Source: Pseudomonas sp.
Lineage (GTDB): Bacteria > Pseudomonadota > Gammaproteobacteria > Pseudomonadales > Pseudomonadaceae
DNA length: 5,046 nucleotides
Direction: 5' to 3'
NCBI GenBank assembly: GCA_003525045.1
Contig: DQGF01000109.1
Span: forward strand, 1 to 5,046
The position numbers were made by a program, and so were the translations under genes. The notes below the pieces were generated by a model. That model was not told the DNA's origin. It ran no database searches and was given only the letters and a program-made list of their open reading frames with translations. Of the stretch, positions 1 to 5,046 are shown piece by piece (the first letter of the stretch is position 1; every line of letters begins with the position of its first letter).

Positions 1-7
1 ATCCCTC

Positions 8-35
8 GTAGGAGCGAGGCTTGCCCGCGAAGAGG
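8..35 (+). repeat. Single REP element, Pseudomonas type
   Basis: The sequence GTAGGAGCGAGGCTTGCC followed by CGCGAAGAGG has the form of the short extragenic palindromes common in Pseudomonas. It can fold into an imperfect hairpin: GGC (18-20) pairs with GCC (23-25) across a TT loop, with A17 bulged and GCG/CGC continuing the stem. It resembles the right arm of the REP pair at 3072-3107 in the same orientation, sharing GGAGCGAG, GGCTTGCC and GCGAAG. No inverted partner is visible, but the window begins only seven bases before it, so the partner may lie outside. It sits upstream of the hemN promoter and probably marks the end of the preceding transcription unit. Confidence 0.75.
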
Positions 36-63
36 CCCTCACTGACAACATAGATCCTGACCG

Positions 64-77
64 TTGATGCAAATCAA
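64..77 (+). promoter_or_regulatory. Anr/FNR box upstream of hemN
   Basis: TTGATGCAAATCAA matches the Anr/FNR consensus TTGAT-N4-ATCAA at all ten defined positions, with a perfect inverted repeat. Its centre (70.5) lies 41.5 bases before a start point near 112 predicted from the -10 element at 100-105, which is the class II FNR-type activation geometry. The would-be -35 region shows no sigma-70 match, as expected for an activator-dependent promoter. Known biology: Anr activates hemN in Pseudomonas under low oxygen, and here anr is the next gene downstream. Binding is inferred from sequence only. Confidence 0.93.
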
Positions 78-99
78 GATGCCCCACCACCACTCCCCC

Positions 100-105
100 T
101 AGACT
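100..105 (+). promoter_or_regulatory. Probable -10 element of the hemN promoter
   Basis: TAGACT matches TATAAT at four of six positions, including the key T1, A2 and T6. There are 22 bases between the end of the Anr box and this hexamer, exactly the gap seen when an FNR-type box is centred at -41.5. Transcription would start near 112, giving a leader of about 30 bases before the hemN start codon. The hexamer alone would be weak evidence; its spacing from the Anr box makes it credible. Confidence 0.65.
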
Positions 106-141
106 CGCCGACACTGCCAGCCTATCCGGGGGAATGCCCGC

Positions 142-1527
142 ATGATGCTCGACGCCATTCGTTGGGACACCGATCTGATCCGCCGTTATGACCTGACGGG
201 ACCGCGCTACACCTCGTATCCGACCGCCGTGCAGTTCGACGGTCATGTCGGCACTTTCGACCTGTTCCATGCCTTGCGCGACAGCCGCAAAGCCCTGCGT
301 CCGTTGTCGCTGTATGTGCACGTGCCATTTTGCGCGAACGTTTGCTACTACTGCGCCTGCAACAAAGTCATCACCAAGGATCGCGGGCGGGCCCTGCCCT
401 ACTTGCAGCGCCTGGAACAGGAAATCCAGCTGATCGCCTGCCATCTCGACCCGGCACAAAAAGTCGAGCAGCTGCACTTCGGTGGTGGCACGCCGACCTT
501 TCTCAGTCACGACGAATTGCGCCAGTTGATGACCCGGCTGCGCCAAAGCTTCAACTTGTTGGATGACGATTCCGGTGACTATGGCATCGAGATCGACCCT
601 CGCGAAGCCGATTGGTCGACCATGGGCCTGCTCCGTGAACTGGGCTTCAATCGAGTCAGCATCGGCCTGCAAGACCTCGACCCGGCGGTGCAACGGGCGG
701 TGAATCGCCTGCAAAGCCTGGAAGAAACCCGCGCGGTGATTGACGCCGCCCGAACCCTGCAATTTCGCTCGATCAACATTGATCTGATCTACGGCTTGCC
801 GAAACAGACGCCCGAGAGCTTCGCCCGCACGGTCGACGAAGTCATCGCGTTGCAACCCGATCGGCTTTCGGTGTTCAACTACGCGCACCTGCCGGAACGC
901 TTCATGCCGCAACGGCGCATCAACAGCGACGAATTGCCGACGTCGGCGCAGAAACTGCAGATGCTCGAGGGCACCATCCAACAATTGACCGCCGCCGGTT
1001 ACCGCTACATCGGCATGGATCACTTCGCGCTGCCTGACGATGAATTGGCAATTGCTCAAGAAGAATCGACCCTGCAACGCAACTTCCAGGGTTACACCAC
1101 CCACGGTCATTGCGACCTGATCGGCTTGGGCGTATCAGCCATCAGCCAGATCGGCGACCTGTACTGCCAGAACAGCAGTGACCTGAATCAGTATCAGAAC
1201 GCCCTGGCCTCCTCGCAACCGGCGACCAATCGCGGAGTGCTGTGCAATGCCGATGATCGTCTGCGGCGGGCGGTCATCCAGCAGTTGATCTGCCATTTCA
1301 GCCTGGAATTCGCCGAGATCGAACAAGCCTTCAACATCGATTTTCAGGGTTACTTCGCCGAACTTTGGCCGCAATTGCAGAGTATGGCCGCAGACGGCCT
1401 GATCGAACTCGATAATGAAAAAATCAGTGTCCTGCCCGCAGGACGGTTACTGGTGCGTTCGGTGTGCATGGTGTTCGACGCCTACCTGGGGCAGCAGAAT
1501 CGCCAGCGATTTTCCCGGGTGATCTAA
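142..1527 (+). CDS. hemN: Oxygen-independent coproporphyrinogen III oxidase (dehydrogenase) HemN
   Basis: This cytoplasmic radical-SAM enzyme decarboxylates two propionate side chains of coproporphyrinogen III to give protoporphyrinogen IX without oxygen, a late step of heme synthesis. The 461-residue length fits the family (about 457-460). An N-terminal PRYTSYPTA motif lies at residues 21-29. The 4Fe-4S/SAM motif CxxxCxxCxC has Cys64, Cys68, Cys71 and Cys73 within VPFCANVCYYCAC, and the SAM-contacting GGGTP motif is at 114-118. The full set identifies true HemN rather than the shorter HemW-like paralogues, as does the family-typical C-terminal domain with the GLGVSAIS motif near 327-334. Two adjacent ATG codons (142 and 145) are possible starts. 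A GGGGGA ribosome site at 128-133 is 8 bases from the first and 11 from the second; I use the first, while the 460-residue form starting MLDAIRW is equally plausible. The upstream Anr box implies induction at low oxygen. The stop lies 92 bases before anr. Confidence 0.97.
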   Translation: MMLDAIRWDTDLIRRYDLTGPRYTSYPTAVQFDGHVGTFDLFHALRDSRKALRPLSLYVHVPFCANVCYYCACNKVITKDRGRALPYLQRLEQEIQLIACHLDPAQKVEQLHFGGGTPTFLSHDELRQLMTRLRQSFNLLDDDSGDYGIEIDPREADWSTMGLLRELGFNRVSIGLQDLDPAVQRAVNRLQSLEETRAVIDAARTLQFRSINIDLIYGLPKQTPESFARTVDEVIALQPDRLSVFNYAHLPERFMPQRRINSDELPTSAQKLQMLEGTIQQLTAAGYRYIGMDHFALPDDELAIAQEESTLQRNFQGYTTHGHCDLIGLGVSAISQIGDLYCQNSSDLNQYQNALASSQPATNRGVLCNADDRLRRAVIQQLICHFSLEFAEIEQAFNIDFQGYFAELWPQLQSMAADGLIELDNEKISVLPAGRLLVRSVCMVFDAYLGQQNRQRFSRVI

Positions 1528-1543
1528 GCCCTGCGGCAAAATC

Positions 1544-1556
1544 GCCAGGCGCTGGC
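1544..1556 (+). other. Small hairpin in the hemN-anr gap
   Basis: GCCAG-GCG-CTGGC is a perfect five-base-pair stem with a three-base loop, 16 bases after the hemN stop. No run of T follows it, so it is a poor candidate for an intrinsic terminator. Transcription from hemN into anr may therefore continue in part. The rest of the gap (1557-1606) shows no Anr box and no convincing sigma-70 promoter; TTATGT at 1589-1594 is a possible -10 but has no matching -35. The source of anr transcription cannot be fixed from the sequence. Confidence 0.25.
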
Positions 1557-1619
1557 CTGAATGTCCTCCCGTGAGTTACCCTTACGGCTTATGTGTGTTT
1601 TCCCACAAGGATTGAAGAA

Positions 1620-2354
1620 ATGTCCGAGCCAGTAAAACTGCGCGCTCATAGCCAGGCCCATTGCAAGGATTGCAGCCTGGCCCCCCTCTGCTTACCACTT
1701 TCTTTGAATCTGGAAGACATGGATGCGCTGGACGAAATCGTCAAACGTGGCCGCCCGCTGAAAAAGGGTGAGTTCCTGTTCCGTCAGGGCGACACGTTCG
1801 ATTCCGTTTATGCAGTTCGCTCCGGCGCTTTGAAGACCTTTAGCCTGAGCGATGGCGGCGAAGAACAGCTCACCGGTTTTCACCTGCCGAGTGAACTGGT
1901 CGGTTTGTCGGGCATGGACACCGAAAAACACCCGGTCTCGGCGCAAGCCCTGGAAACCACCTCGGTCTGTGAAATCCCTTTCGAGCGCCTCGACGAGCTG
2001 GCGCTGCAACTGCCACAACTGCGCCGACAGTTGATGCGCGTGATGAGCCGCGAGATTCGTGACGATCAGCAAATGATGTTGCTGTTGTCGAAGAAAACCG
2101 CCGATGAGCGCATTGCGACTTTCCTGGTCAACCTCTCGGCTCGCTTCCGCGCCCGGGGTTTCTCGGCCAACCAGTTCCGCTTGAGCATGTCGCGCAACGA
2201 GATCGGCAATTACCTTGGGTTGGCGGTGGAAACCGTGTCCCGGGTGTTCACGCGTTTTCAGCAAAACGAACTGATCGCCGCCGAAGGCAAGGAAATTCAT
2301 ATCCTCGACCCGATCCAGCTCTGCGCCCTGGCCGGCGGTTCGCTGGAAGGCTGA
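1620..2354 (+). CDS. anr: Anr, oxygen-sensing transcriptional regulator of the CRP/FNR family
   Basis: Anr is the Pseudomonas FNR orthologue: under low oxygen a 4Fe-4S cluster lets the dimer bind TTGAT-N4-ATCAA sites and control anaerobic and microaerobic genes. The 244-residue product has the FNR cysteine pattern Cys15-x2-Cys18-x5-Cys24 plus Cys117, corresponding to the four cluster ligands of E. coli FNR. A cyclic-nucleotide-like beta domain spans about residues 30-140 and contains the conserved stretch GEFLFRQGD. The dimer helix follows (about 135-165), then a C-terminal helix-turn-helix near 188-212 whose recognition helix carries Glu204, Ser207 and Arg208 in the ExxSR pattern that reads the TTGAT half-site. 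The start was set at MSEPVK because AAGGA at 1607-1611 is 8 bases upstream and it restores the family N-terminus; an in-frame ATG at 1593 would add nine residues without a ribosome site. No Anr box precedes the gene, so autoregulation is not indicated here. Identity is very secure. Confidence 0.97.
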   Translation: MSEPVKLRAHSQAHCKDCSLAPLCLPLSLNLEDMDALDEIVKRGRPLKKGEFLFRQGDTFDSVYAVRSGALKTFSLSDGGEEQLTGFHLPSELVGLSGMDTEKHPVSAQALETTSVCEIPFERLDELALQLPQLRRQLMRVMSREIRDDQQMMLLLSKKTADERIATFLVNLSARFRARGFSANQFRLSMSRNEIGNYLGLAVETVSRVFTRFQQNELIAAEGKEIHILDPIQLCALAGGSLEG

Positions 2355-2366
2355 GCGCAACATTTG

Positions 2367-2390
2367 CGGCTGAACGAAACGGTTCAGCCG
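2367..2390 (+). terminator. Strong hairpin after anr, probable terminator
   Basis: CGGCTGAAC (2367-2375) and GTTCAGCCG (2382-2390) form a perfect nine-base-pair stem with the six-base loop GAAACG, 13 bases after the anr stop codon. The G+C-rich base and position suit a terminator for anr, but the following bases (GCGTTATACTGCG) contain no real T run. It may therefore be a weak or partial terminator, a transcript-end stabiliser, or an operator. The downstream TATACT at 2395-2400 looks like the -10 of apt, so the hairpin occupies the space of that promoter's -35 region. Confidence 0.5.
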
Positions 2391-2394
2391 GCGT

Positions 2395-2400
2395 TATACT
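2395..2400 (+). promoter_or_regulatory. Probable -10 element of the apt promoter
   Basis: TATACT matches TATAAT at five of six positions and would place the start of transcription near 2407, with a short leader to apt. The best -35 candidate is TGAACG at 2371-2376 with an 18-base spacer, matching TTGACA at only three positions. It falls inside the anr hairpin. A poor -35 suggests either modest constitutive strength or help from a bound factor. Confidence 0.5.
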
Positions 2401-2433
2401 GCGACGTTTGCAGCCTGCCAGGACACCTCGACG

Positions 2434-2982
2434 ATGGTCTTCGACTCCTTCGACATCAAATCCTTGATCCGCCCCGTGATCGACTTCCCCAAGCCGGGCG
2501 TGATCTTCCGCGACATCACCCCGTTGTTCCAGTCGCCCACGGCCCTGCGCCTGGTGATGGACAGCTTCGCTCACCGATATGTCGAAGCCGATTTCACCCA
2601 CATCGGTGCGATGGACGCCCGGGGTTTTCTGATCGGTTCGGTGCTGGCCTATCAGCTGAACAAGCCGTTGGTATTGTTCCGCAAGCAAGGCAAGCTGCCG
2701 GCCGACGTGCTGGCCGAGGGTTATGCGACCGAATACGGCGAAGCCTTCCTCGAAGTCCACGCCGACAGCCTGTGCGAAGGCGATTCGGTGGTGATGTTCG
2801 ATGACCTGATTGCCACCGGCGGTACGCTGATTGCCGCGGCGAACCTGATCCGGCGCATGGGCGCGCGGGTTCATGAAGCGGCGGCGATTATTGATCTGCC
2901 GGAGCTGGGCGGGTCGCAGCGGTTGGAAGATATGGGGATTCCTACTTTCTGCCTGACGCAGTTTGCGTTGGACGATAAGTAA
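2434..2982 (+). CDS. apt: Adenine phosphoribosyltransferase
   Basis: Apt makes AMP and pyrophosphate from adenine and PRPP in the cytoplasm, the salvage route for free adenine. The 182-residue product has the usual family length and a type I phosphoribosyltransferase fold. The family N-terminal segment [16 protein letters not shown] is at residues 17-32, MDARGFLIG at 60-68, the flexible-loop region LFRKQGKLP at 81-89, and the PRPP-binding signature [13 protein letters not shown] at 119-131 with the paired acidic residues Asp123 and Asp124. The start ATG has AGGA (2420-2423) 10 bases upstream, and the N-terminus MVFDSF fits Pseudomonas Apt. The gene is 79 bases downstream of anr, with its own likely promoter between them, and faces recR across a REP pair. 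No functional link to anr is evident. It could be confused only with xanthine phosphoribosyltransferase, but the whole sequence fits Apt. Confidence 0.97.
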   Translation: MVFDSFDIKSLIRPVIDFPKPGVIFRDITPLFQSPTALRLVMDSFAHRYVEADFTHIGAMDARGFLIGSVLAYQLNKPLVLFRKQGKLPADVLAEGYATEYGEAFLEVHADSLCEGDSVVMFDDLIATGGTLIAAANLIRRMGARVHEAAAIIDLPELGGSQRLEDMGIPTFCLTQFALDDK

Positions 2983-2985
2983 GGC

Positions 2986-3003
2986 GGCGTCTGCACCGAC
3001 GCC
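2986..3003 (+). terminator. Short hairpin just after apt, possible terminator
   Basis: GGCGTC (2986-2991) and GACGCC (2998-3003) pair across the six-base loop TGCACC, three bases after the apt stop codon. Only TT follows, so it is not a classical intrinsic terminator. The right arm is also the outer edge of the REP pair, so this stem competes with the long REP-REP fold. Together these structures probably end or protect the apt transcript. Confidence 0.35.
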
Positions 3004-3107
3004 TTCGCGAGCAGGCTCGCTCCCACAGTTGATCTAAGTCGTGTACGAAACTCGTGTCCACAGAAAATCCCCTGTGGGAGCGAGACCGGCTTGCCGGCGA
3101 AGGCGTC
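2998..3107. repeat. Inverted REP pair (REPIN/BIME) between apt and recR
   Basis: Two REPs face each other. The left one (2998-3028) is in reverse orientation and the right one (3072-3107) is in forward orientation. The outer arms GACGCCTTCGC (2998-3008) and GCGAAGGCGTC (3097-3107) are perfect 11-base complements. The inner arms CTCGCTCCCACAG (3016-3028) and CTGTGGGAGCGAG (3072-3084) are perfect 13-base complements. The centres differ: 7 bases on the left, 12 on the right. Each REP also folds alone: GCGAGC/GCTCGC at 3007-3020 and CCGGC/GCCGG at 3086-3097. The 43-base middle shows nothing else. Such elements are known to be spread by RAYT (TnpA-REP) transposases encoded elsewhere. Lying between convergent genes, this one probably acts as a two-way transcript end. 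Confidence 0.92.
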
Positions 3108-3117
3108 AGTTCAGGCG

Positions 3118-3720
3118 CTACAAGGTGATTGGCTTACGCCCCGCAAACGAATGCGCCAACGTCCCGCCATCGACCAATTCCAGCTCGCCACCCAACGGCA
3201 CGCCATGGGCGATGCGCGAGGCGATCAGGCCTTTGTTGCTGAGCAACTGGGCGATGTAGTGCGCCGTGGCCTCACCTTCCACTGTCGGGTTGGTGGCCAG
3301 GATAACTTCAGTAAAGGTGCCCGCCTCTTCGATCCGCGCCAGCAATTGCGGAATGCCGATGGCGTCAGGCCCGAGACCGTCGAGCGGCGACAGATGGCCC
3401 TTGAGCACAAAGTAGCGCCCCCGGAAACCGGTCTGCTCCACCGCATAGACATCCATCGGTCCTTCCACCACGCAGAGCAACGTGTCGTCGCGACGGGTGT
3501 CGGCGCATTGCGGGCAAAGATCGTCTTCGGTCAGGGTGCGGCACAACCGGCAGTGACCCACGCCTTCCATCGCCTGACTCAACGCCAGGGCCAAACGCGA
3601 GCCACCGCTGCGATCACGCTCGAGCAGCTGCAACGCCATACGTTGGGCAGTTTTCTGACCGACACCTGGCAAAGTTCGCAGGGCGTCGATCAGTTGGCGA
3701 ATCAGTGGGCTGAAGCTCAT
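3118..3720 (-). CDS. recR: Recombination mediator RecR
   Basis: RecR acts with RecO (and RecF) to load RecA onto SSB-coated single-stranded DNA at gaps during recombinational repair. The 200-residue length is typical. A helix-hairpin-helix DNA-binding segment holds [13 protein letters not shown] at residues 17-29. A C4 zinc finger follows with Cys57, Cys60, Cys69 and Cys72. The Toprim domain begins about residue 80 with [12 protein letters not shown] (84-95, Glu86) and continues with the conserved [12 protein letters not shown] at 142-153. The C-terminal motif [13 protein letters not shown] is at 172-184. No in-frame start exists between this ATG and the upstream terminator. The ribosome site is weak: only GGA about 9 bases upstream. 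The gene has its own likely promoter overlapping the terminator of the oxidoreductase gene. In many proteobacteria recR follows dnaX and ybaB; here its upstream neighbour is an unrelated oxidoreductase. Confidence 0.97.
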   Translation of the reverse strand: MSFSPLIRQLIDALRTLPGVGQKTAQRMALQLLERDRSGGSRLALALSQAMEGVGHCRLCRTLTEDDLCPQCADTRRDDTLLCVVEGPMDVYAVEQTGFRGRYFVLKGHLSPLDGLGPDAIGIPQLLARIEEAGTFTEVILATNPTVEGEATAHYIAQLLSNKGLIASRIAHGVPLGGELELVDGGTLAHSFAGRKPITL

Positions 3721-3743
3721 GGGGAAAAGTCCGACAAAACAAC

Positions 3744-3768
3744 GAGACGCGGTTTATACCCGCGCCTC
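3744..3768 (-). terminator. Rho-independent terminator of the oxidoreductase gene
   Basis: Read on the minus strand, GAGGCGCGG (3768-3760) pairs with CCGCGTCTC (3752-3744) across the seven-base loop GTATAAA. This gives a nine-base-pair stem with one G-U wobble, followed by the T-rich GTTGTTTTGT. The wobble pairs only in minus-strand RNA (it is an A-C mismatch on the plus strand), and the T-rich tail is also on that side, so the direction is clear. It lies 26 bases after the oxidoreductase stop codon and ends 23 bases before the recR start. Confidence 0.75.
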
Positions 3769-3781
3769 TGTTGAGCGTCAA
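3753..3781 (-). promoter_or_regulatory. Sigma-70-type promoter for recR
   Basis: On the minus strand, TTGACG (3781-3776) and TATAAA (3758-3753) each match their consensus hexamer at five of six positions and are separated by exactly 17 bases. Transcription would start near 3746-3748, leaving a leader of about 26-28 bases to the recR start codon. The -10 hexamer is the loop of the terminator hairpin at 3744-3768. A second TTGACA at 3794-3789 is 30 bases from this -10 and is too far away to serve it. Confidence 0.75.
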
Positions 3782-3794
3782 ATAGCAGTGTCAA

Positions 3795-4832
3795 TTACTC
3801 AGCCTGCGCTACCCGTACCACCAGTTTGCCGAAGTTGCGTCCTTCGAGCAGACCGATGAACGCCTCGGGCGCATTCTCCAGCCCCTCGACCACGTCCTCG
3901 CGGAATTTCACCTTGCCGTCACGCACCCACGGCGCCATGGCGCTGACGAACTCCGGCTGACGATCGCCGTAGTCGTCGAACACGATAAAGCCCTGGATTC
4001 GCACCCGCTTGGTCAGCAAGGTGCGTTGCAGTTGCGGCAAGCGGTCCGGCCCGCTGGGTGCTTCATGAGCGTTGTACGAGGCGATCAGCCCGCAAAGCGG
4101 GATACGCGCCTTGGGGTTGAGCAGCGGCACCACCGCATCGAACACCTTGCCGCCGACGTTCTCGTAATAAATGTCGATGCCCTCGGGGCATGCCCGTGCC
4201 AGCTCATCGGCGAAGTTGGCGCTCTTGTGGTCGATACAGGCATCAAAGCCCAGTTCTTCGATCACGTAACGGCACTTTTTCTCACCACCGGCCACGCCGA
4301 CCACGCGCAGGCCCTTGATCTTGGCCACCTGGCCGACCACCGACCCCACCGCACCGGACGCCGCTGCGACCACCAGTGTTTCGCCGGCCTTGGGCTGGCC
4401 GATGTCCATCAGTCCCATGTACGCGGTCATGCCCGGCATGCCCAGTACACCCAGCGCCATCGACGGACTCGGTAGCCCGGACGGCACCGGAATGATGGTG
4501 CGACCGTCGTTGATGCTGTGGCTCTGCCAGCCGGTAGCGCCGACCACCAGATCGCCTTCTTGGAATTTCGGGTTCAGCGAGCGCTCGACGCGGCTGACCG
4601 CCCCACCGGTCATCACTTCGCCGATTTCCACGGGTGCGGCGTAGGACGGCGCGTCACTCATGCGCCCGCGCATGTAGGGGTCCAGTGACAGATAAAGGGT
4701 CTTGAGCAGCACCTCGCCGTCGGCCAGGTCCGGCAGCGCTTGCCTTTCCAGGCGAAAATTCTCCGGCGTCGGCGCGCCTGTCGGGCGGGATGCCAGGACG
4801 ATACGTTGGTTGAGGGTCAATGCTTCGGGCAT
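3795..4832 (-). CDS. curA: NADP-dependent oxidoreductase of the CurA/YncB (medium-chain, zinc-independent) family
   Basis: The 345-residue product has the length and overall sequence of E. coli CurA (YncB), an NADPH-dependent double-bond reductase acting on curcumin and related enones; its physiological substrate in Pseudomonas is unknown. The start region IVLASRPTGAPTPENFRLE is at residues 11-29 and SLDPYMRGRMSD at 49-60. The nucleotide-binding motif AASGAVGSVVGQ is at 157-168, with VVGVAGGEKKCRY after the second strand, and IDIYYENVGGKVFDAV is at 219-234. The C-terminus ends GLLEGRNFGKLVVRV. No zinc-ligand set of the alcohol dehydrogenase type is present. The start was placed at MPEALT because AGGAG lies 8 bases upstream; a longer reading frame from a GTG at 4976 lacks such a site. 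The 163-base upstream gap has no clear promoter; TGGAAA-17-CATATT on the minus strand (about 4975-4947) is a weak candidate. A terminator follows before recR. The exact substrate, and so the symbol, is less sure than the family. Confidence 0.93.
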   Translation of the reverse strand: MPEALTLNQRIVLASRPTGAPTPENFRLERQALPDLADGEVLLKTLYLSLDPYMRGRMSDAPSYAAPVEIGEVMTGGAVSRVERSLNPKFQEGDLVVGATGWQSHSINDGRTIIPVPSGLPSPSMALGVLGMPGMTAYMGLMDIGQPKAGETLVVAAASGAVGSVVGQVAKIKGLRVVGVAGGEKKCRYVIEELGFDACIDHKSANFADELARACPEGIDIYYENVGGKVFDAVVPLLNPKARIPLCGLIASYNAHEAPSGPDRLPQLQRTLLTKRVRIQGFIVFDDYGDRQPEFVSAMAPWVRDGKVKFREDVVEGLENAPEAFIGLLEGRNFGKLVVRVAQAE

Positions 4833-4840
4833 GCGAGCGT

Positions 4841-4845
4841 CTCCT
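4841..4845 (-). promoter_or_regulatory. Ribosome binding site fixing the oxidoreductase start
   Basis: Minus-strand AGGAG (within AAAAGGAGACG) ends 8 bases before the ATG at 4832-4830. It is the strongest Shine-Dalgarno match in the window and decides for the 345-residue product over longer in-frame starts. Confidence 0.9.
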
Positions 4846-4995
4846 TTTACGAAGAATTCGAGGGTATAGGGAGCAGACCTTTGTCGCGGTGTCGCGTTCG
4901 ATGTTTCTGCCTTGCCCTGATGGTTCATCGTTGATCGTTCGTCGTGAATATGCAATCCGGGACGTGGCGTTTCCACTGCGCGTGGGAAGGGTCAG

Positions 4996-5046
4996 TCAGG
5001 GTTTGAATCCCTGGGCCAGCAACCAACTGCGAACCACCCGCCCCTG
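4996..5046 (-). CDS. C-terminal end of an unidentified protein (partial)
   Basis: The minus strand reads 16 codons (QGRVVRSWLLAQGFKP) and a TGA stop (4998-4996), open to the window edge. The codons have the G/C-rich third positions usual in this genome, so I take it as the tail of a gene running in the same direction as the oxidoreductase, 163 bases upstream of it. The tail does not match my memory of YbaB or DnaX, the usual upstream partners of recR. Too little is visible to name it. The other two minus-strand frames over this stretch also stay mostly open, so the call rests on position and codon bias only. Confidence 0.5.
   Translation of the reverse strand, partial: QGRVVRSWLLAQGFKP

Noticed and set aside
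1593..1619. Earlier ATG for anr at 1593
   Set aside because: No Shine-Dalgarno sequence precedes it, while AAGGA at 1607-1611 is well spaced for the ATG at 1620 that restores the family N-terminus.
1692..2363. Long open frame on the minus strand opposite anr (223 codons)
   Set aside because: It mirrors anr, whose identity is certain. Long antisense frames are expected in G+C-rich Pseudomonas DNA. The translation is rich in Q, H and R with no recognisable domain and no ribosome site.
3029..3035. TTGATCT inside the REP pair as an Anr half-site
   Set aside because: Only one half is present; the bases four positions on do not read ATCAA, and there is no promoter beside it.
3091..3774. Long plus-strand open frame opposite recR (227 codons)
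   Set aside because: It covers recR in antisense, starts inside the REP pair, runs through the terminator, and has a low-complexity composition typical of a shadow frame.
4833..4976. Longer start for the oxidoreductase, adding 48 residues from a GTG at 4976
   Set aside because: The extension is not part of the 345-residue family, has no ribosome site, and would bury the strong AGGAG at 4841-4845 inside the coding sequence.
4997..5013. CAGGG-TTTGAAT-CCCTG looks like the T-arm of a tRNA, followed by AGCAACCA resembling an acceptor end
   Set aside because: The loop should begin TTC, the matching 5' acceptor strand (GCTGGCC-like) is absent upstream, and no D or anticodon arm can be placed. The stretch fits a coding tail on the minus strand instead.
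1..5046. A hidden defence, mobile or biosynthetic system
   Set aside because: All coding sequence except the short right-edge tail is accounted for by well-known genes. The gaps are short (141 bases or less, apart from 163 bases at 4833-4995), and no transposase, CRISPR-like repeat, reverse transcriptase or toxin-antitoxin pair is present.

Overview
The window is ordinary chromosomal core sequence from a Pseudomonas, most likely of the P. fluorescens group. The support for this is the near-familiar protein sequences of HemN, Anr, Apt and RecR, the G+C-rich codon use, and the typical Pseudomonas REP elements (GTGGGAGCGAG...GCGAAGGCG type). This assignment is from recognition, not from a database search.

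Layout. Positions 1-141 hold a single REP element, a perfect Anr/FNR box (TTGATGCAAATCAA) and a -10 element, forming an oxygen-regulated promoter for hemN (142-1527, +), the anaerobic coproporphyrinogen III dehydrogenase. After a 92-base gap comes anr (1620-2354, +), the 4Fe-4S oxygen-sensing regulator. A 79-base gap with a strong hairpin and a -10 element leads to apt (2434-2982, +), adenine phosphoribosyltransferase. Between apt and the convergent recR lies an inverted pair of REPs (a REPIN, 2998-3107). On the minus strand, recR (3118-3720) lies downstream of a CurA-like NADP-dependent oxidoreductase (3795-4832). They are separated by a Rho-independent terminator whose loop carries the -10 of a good sigma-70 promoter for recR. 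The right edge holds the last 16 codons and stop of another minus-strand gene (4996-5046).

How the genes work together. Anr senses low oxygen and very probably switches on hemN, which replaces the oxygen-dependent oxidase so that heme synthesis continues without oxygen. The sensor gene and one of its main targets are therefore side by side. Apt (purine salvage), RecR (recombinational repair) and the oxidoreductase are not functionally linked to this pair. Each appears to be its own transcription unit.

I found no undescribed multi-gene system here, and no mobile gene, CRISPR array, tRNA or toxin module. The points worth a second look are regulatory and architectural: the exact -41.5 spacing of the Anr site, the REPIN between convergent genes, and two places where a terminator-like hairpin and the next gene's promoter overlap.
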